From positions 1 through 17,276 of the forward strand of contig NZ_CALNBI010000398.1 of assembly GCF_937874145.1 (NCBI RefSeq): a stretch of 17,276 bases of DNA, given 5' to 3'. The notes below the pieces were generated by a model. The model did no database searches and was not told where the DNA came from. It saw only the letters and a list, made by a program, of their open reading frames with translations. This document shows, one piece after another, positions 15,221 to 17,276 of this stretch (positions are counted from its first letter, which is position 1; every line of letters starts with the position of its first letter). Made by a program: the position numbers and the translations under genes. This DNA comes from an uncultured Chitinophaga sp. GTDB taxonomy: Bacteria > Bacteroidota > Bacteroidia > Chitinophagales > Chitinophagaceae.

Positions 15221-16315
15221 TCATTCCCCGGTCCGGAATTGGACCTTTTCCACGATCACACCGAGCTTTTTAACCCCCGATGCGTCGGACCGGAAGGATT
15301 TTTCGCCGGTAAAGGAATCGTAGAGCTTGGGGTCTCCGGTATTGAGCGCCCTGAACAGGAGGTGTACGCCCTTATTATCGAGCTGGCCGCCGTCGTAACT
15401 CTGTACGGTGCCGCCGTTGGTCCATTCGAACCCGTTGATCCGGAAGCCCCTGCCGTTCACTTTCTGCACTTTATCGATCGGGTCGCCGGGTTTGATACCG
15501 AAGGGCGCGCGCCATTTGGCGTTTTCCTGGCCGAAGGTGATGGTTTTGGTAGAGTCTTTATAGAATACCACGGCCATTTCGTTCTCGGTATCCGGGTAAA
15601 CCACCCAGGCCTTGCCGGCGTCGTTGCCGTCGAAGTCAGTGGCGTCGCGCAGCTCCACGTTCTGTTTGCCGTAGAGGTCGAGCAACTGGTCGGGTTTGGT
15701 CATGCCGAAAACGAGGCGCACGTCCCAATTCCGGGTGTCGGCGGATTCCACGCCGGCGGCGGTGGTATTGATGGTCGCGGGCGCACCGGCAGCCTGCTGG
15801 GCGGCCTGGGCGGCGGCGGGAGGCGCGCCATCGAGATTGGCGGCCGTGGCCTGGTTGGTGTTGGCCGGGGGCGCTACCATGAGCGTAATGGCTTTCGGGA
15901 TGGCGCCGGACTTGTACAGGGTGGCTTTCTCTTCCGTCAGGTCCTTGGCTTCGTTCTTATATTTATTGACCGTATAGGTGGCGATCGGGAAAACGTTGCC
16001 CGACTTGATATCCATCGCGCGGAGGTTGGCGATGAACGTCTGCCGGTCGCAATCGCTGTATTGATACAGGAATTTGAGGGCGGCGTCGATGGTGGCGGGG
16101 TCCTTTTTAAGGTCCTGCATCGTTTTATCGATTTCCAGTCCGCCGGCGCCCGAGCGGCTCATCTGTTCCGTCACAAACACCAGTGCGGGGTCGTTGAGCT
16201 TGAGAAAGGTGGCGGCCATTTTCTCAGATATGTCATCTATGGCGGATTCCGTCAGCTTCTGGGCGGAGGCGGCAAGGGGGAGGGAGATAACGAGCAGTAA
16301 GAGGAACCGTTTCAT
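15221..16315 (-). CDS. Secreted protein of unknown function with Ala/Pro/Gln-rich linker
   Basis: I do not recognise this 364-residue protein. A signal peptide (residues 1-18, ending ASA before Q19) predicts export. Residues 20-147 look mainly helical (DDISEKMAATFLKLNDP, DAALKFLYQYSDCDRQTF). Residues 148-190 are a low-complexity linker rich in Ala, Pro, Gln and Thr. Residues 197-362 look beta-rich and hold two similar stretches, FGMTKPDQLLDLYG (203-216) and FGIKPGDPIDKVQKVNG (272-288). These recall the GMTxxxVxxxxG pattern of BamE/SmpA-like folds, though this is weak. The start is the ATG at 16315; a longer frame to 16363 lacks a signal peptide at its N-terminus. It lies 31 bases upstream of the CLC gene in the same direction. 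No catalytic motif is visible. Confidence 0.75.
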   Translation of the reverse strand: MKRFLLLLVISLPLAASAQKLTESAIDDISEKMAATFLKLNDPALVFVTEQMSRSGAGGLEIDKTMQDLKKDPATIDAALKFLYQYSDCDRQTFIANLRAMDIKSGNVFPIATYTVNKYKNEAKDLTEEKATLYKSGAIPKAITLMVAPPANTNQATAANLDGAPPAAAQAAQQAAGAPATINTTAAGVESADTRNWDVRLVFGMTKPDQLLDLYGKQNVELRDATDFDGNDAGKAWVVYPDTENEMAVVFYKDSTKTITFGQENAKWRAPFGIKPGDPIDKVQKVNGRGFRINGFEWTNGGTVQSYDGGQLDNKGVHLLFRALNTGDPKLYDSFTGEKSFRSDASGVKKLGVIVEKVQFRTGE

Positions 16316-16362
16316 GCGGGTAATTTTATATGGCTGTGCGTGTATAACGCATATCATTGTCA

Positions 16363-16396
16363 CTAAATTATGGAAATATCCCTATCGGAGCGCAAA
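16363..16396 (-). promoter_or_regulatory. Possible promoter for the minus-strand pair
   Basis: On the minus strand, TTTG (16396-16393) is followed after 22 bases by TAATTTAG (16370-16363), one mismatch from TAnnTTTG, 47 bases before the ATG at 16315. It lies in the 183-base divergent gap shared with the DUF4198-like gene. For that + strand gene I see only a -7-like TAATTTTA at 16471 with no -33 partner. Confidence 0.3.
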
Positions 16397-16498
16397 ATAC
16401 ATGCCCGTGATTTTTCCCGGATGCGTAAATCAAATTTCCGATCCGATCATCCACCCAAACGTTCCGTCCATAATTTTACGCCTTCAAAACAGAAGCTT

Positions 16499-17212
16499 AT
16501 GTTATCACGTTTTACATGTATGCTGGCCCTGGCGCTTTTCGCCGCCATCAATTCCTTTGGCCACGCACTTTGGATAGAAACCAGCCCGGTTGGTAAAAAA
16601 GGCCAGGCCCAGGAAGTTCGGGTGTTCTGGGGCGAATTCGCCGATAAGGACATTTCCCCCCTGGACAAATGGTTCTCCGATACCAAATCTTACGCCCTTT
16701 CGGTGATCACCCCCGACGGCAAAGTGCTGCCCCTGCAGAGCGCGCCCGGCAAAGATCACTATAAAGCCTACTTCACACCTGACCAGGACGGCGCTTACAC
16801 CGTTGTCATGAAACACGTAGTAAGAGACGTTTACCACGGCAGCCGCCTCGATTACCACTCCAGCGCCGTAGTGCGCGTTGGCACCTCCGCCCAGCTGGAC
16901 GCCGCCGCCAACCAGAACGTGCTGAGCGTGTACACCGCCCCCAACGCCACCCTGAAAACTGGGCAAAACATTGATTTCTATACACTTAAAGAACTGAAGC
17001 CTGCCGGTGGACAGGAGGTGGAAGTTATCGCGCCGAACGGCTGGGGCAAGAAGCTCTGGGCCGACAGCACCGGCAAAGCCTCCTTCACCCCCCTCTGGCC
17101 CGGCCGTTACATGGTAGAAGTAGCCGGCACCAAGGAAGAAAAAGGCGACCACAATGGCAAAGCCTACGAAAAGATCTGGCGTTGCGCAACATATTGCATA
17201 GAAGTAAAATAA
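16499..17212 (+). CDS. Secreted DUF4198-like protein, predicted N-terminal histidine
   Basis: A 237-residue exported protein. The signal peptide (residues 1-21) ends SFG, so the mature chain is predicted to start at His22 in HALWIETSP. The body is beta-rich with VFWGEFADKD, an ITPDGKVLPL strand pair, DQDGAYTVVMKH, and a C-terminal domain with WPGRYMVEVAGT and WRCATYCIEVK. This matches DUF4198 (PF10670)-type proteins, some of which are linked to nickel or cobalt uptake (NikM-like). Histidines at 22, 87, 106, 113, 120 and 218 and cysteines at 229 and 233 could bind metal. The ATG at 16499 opens the signal peptide; the open frame from 16370 has no export signal at its start. It stands alone with a hairpin after the stop. 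Family is fairly sure; metal binding is inferred. Confidence 0.82.
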   Translation: MLSRFTCMLALALFAAINSFGHALWIETSPVGKKGQAQEVRVFWGEFADKDISPLDKWFSDTKSYALSVITPDGKVLPLQSAPGKDHYKAYFTPDQDGAYTVVMKHVVRDVYHGSRLDYHSSAVVRVGTSAQLDAAANQNVLSVYTAPNATLKTGQNIDFYTLKELKPAGGQEVEVIAPNGWGKKLWADSTGKASFTPLWPGRYMVEVAGTKEEKGDHNGKAYEKIWRCATYCIEVK

Positions 17213-17248
17213 TATAAGAGCGTCGTACAGATTCCATGTTTGTGCCCC

Positions 17249-17276
17249 AACCTCCCGGACTCGCGTTCGGGAGGTT
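17249..17276 (+). terminator. Terminator hairpin cut by the window edge
   Basis: AACCTCCCG (17249-17257) pairs perfectly with CGGGAGGTT (17268-17276). The expected T tract would lie beyond the last base, so it is only partly seen. Confidence 0.7.

Noticed and set aside
15239..16300. A 353-codon + strand frame over the minus-strand secreted protein
   Set aside because: The minus-strand frame has a signal peptide and a mixed, protein-like composition; the + frame is Gly/Val/Arg-rich and has no signal or motif.

Overview
The window looks like chromosome of a fairly GC-rich member of the Bacteroidota, most likely Chitinophagaceae (Chitinophaga-like). The reasons are a SusC/SusD pair controlled by an ECF sigma factor and a FecR anti-sigma, TAnnTTTG-type promoter boxes, and genes that mostly start after short A/T-rich leaders without a Shine-Dalgarno. 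The genus is inferred; I see no rRNA, tRNA, CRISPR array, transposase or prophage gene.

Layout from left to right. (1) The 3' end of an antiquitin-type (ALDH7) aldehyde dehydrogenase, closed by a strong terminator. (2) A two-gene RNA-repair operon: a small KxDG RNA ligase overlapping an HD-phosphoesterase/polynucleotide-kinase fusion (HD-Pnk). Together these could heal and reseal broken RNA. HD-Pnk is preceded by a near-perfect Shine-Dalgarno, unusual in this phylum. (3) A 322-base gap with a terminator, an unexplained cluster of TGTCCG half-sites and a promoter for a small secreted PepSY-like protein. (4) A soluble histidine kinase whose input domain resembles the effector domain of AraC-family (OruR/ArgR-like) regulators. 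(5) A six-gene block, 4839-13722, all on + : ECF sigma, FecR anti-sigma, SusC-family TonB-dependent transporter with an STN signalling domain, SusD lipoprotein, a NAGPA-type phosphodiester glycosidase lipoprotein and an IPT/NHL-propeller lipoprotein. A bidirectional terminator ends it. (6) On the minus strand, an unrecognised secreted protein followed by a CLC-family chloride channel/transporter with non-canonical filter motifs. (7) On + again, a secreted DUF4198-like protein whose predicted mature N-terminus is histidine, with a terminator at the window edge.

The main functional unit is block 5. Substrate binding to SusC/SusD would be relayed through the STN domain to FecR, freeing the sigma factor to raise expression. 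The glycosidase lipoprotein would cut a sugar-phosphodiester bond at the surface or in the periplasm, and the propeller lipoprotein would bind ligand or scaffold. No classical glycoside hydrolase is present, so the substrate may be a phosphodiester-linked sugar rather than an ordinary polysaccharide. The best candidates for new biology are this locus, the AraC-like-domain/kinase fusion, and the RNA-repair pair with its unusual translation signal.
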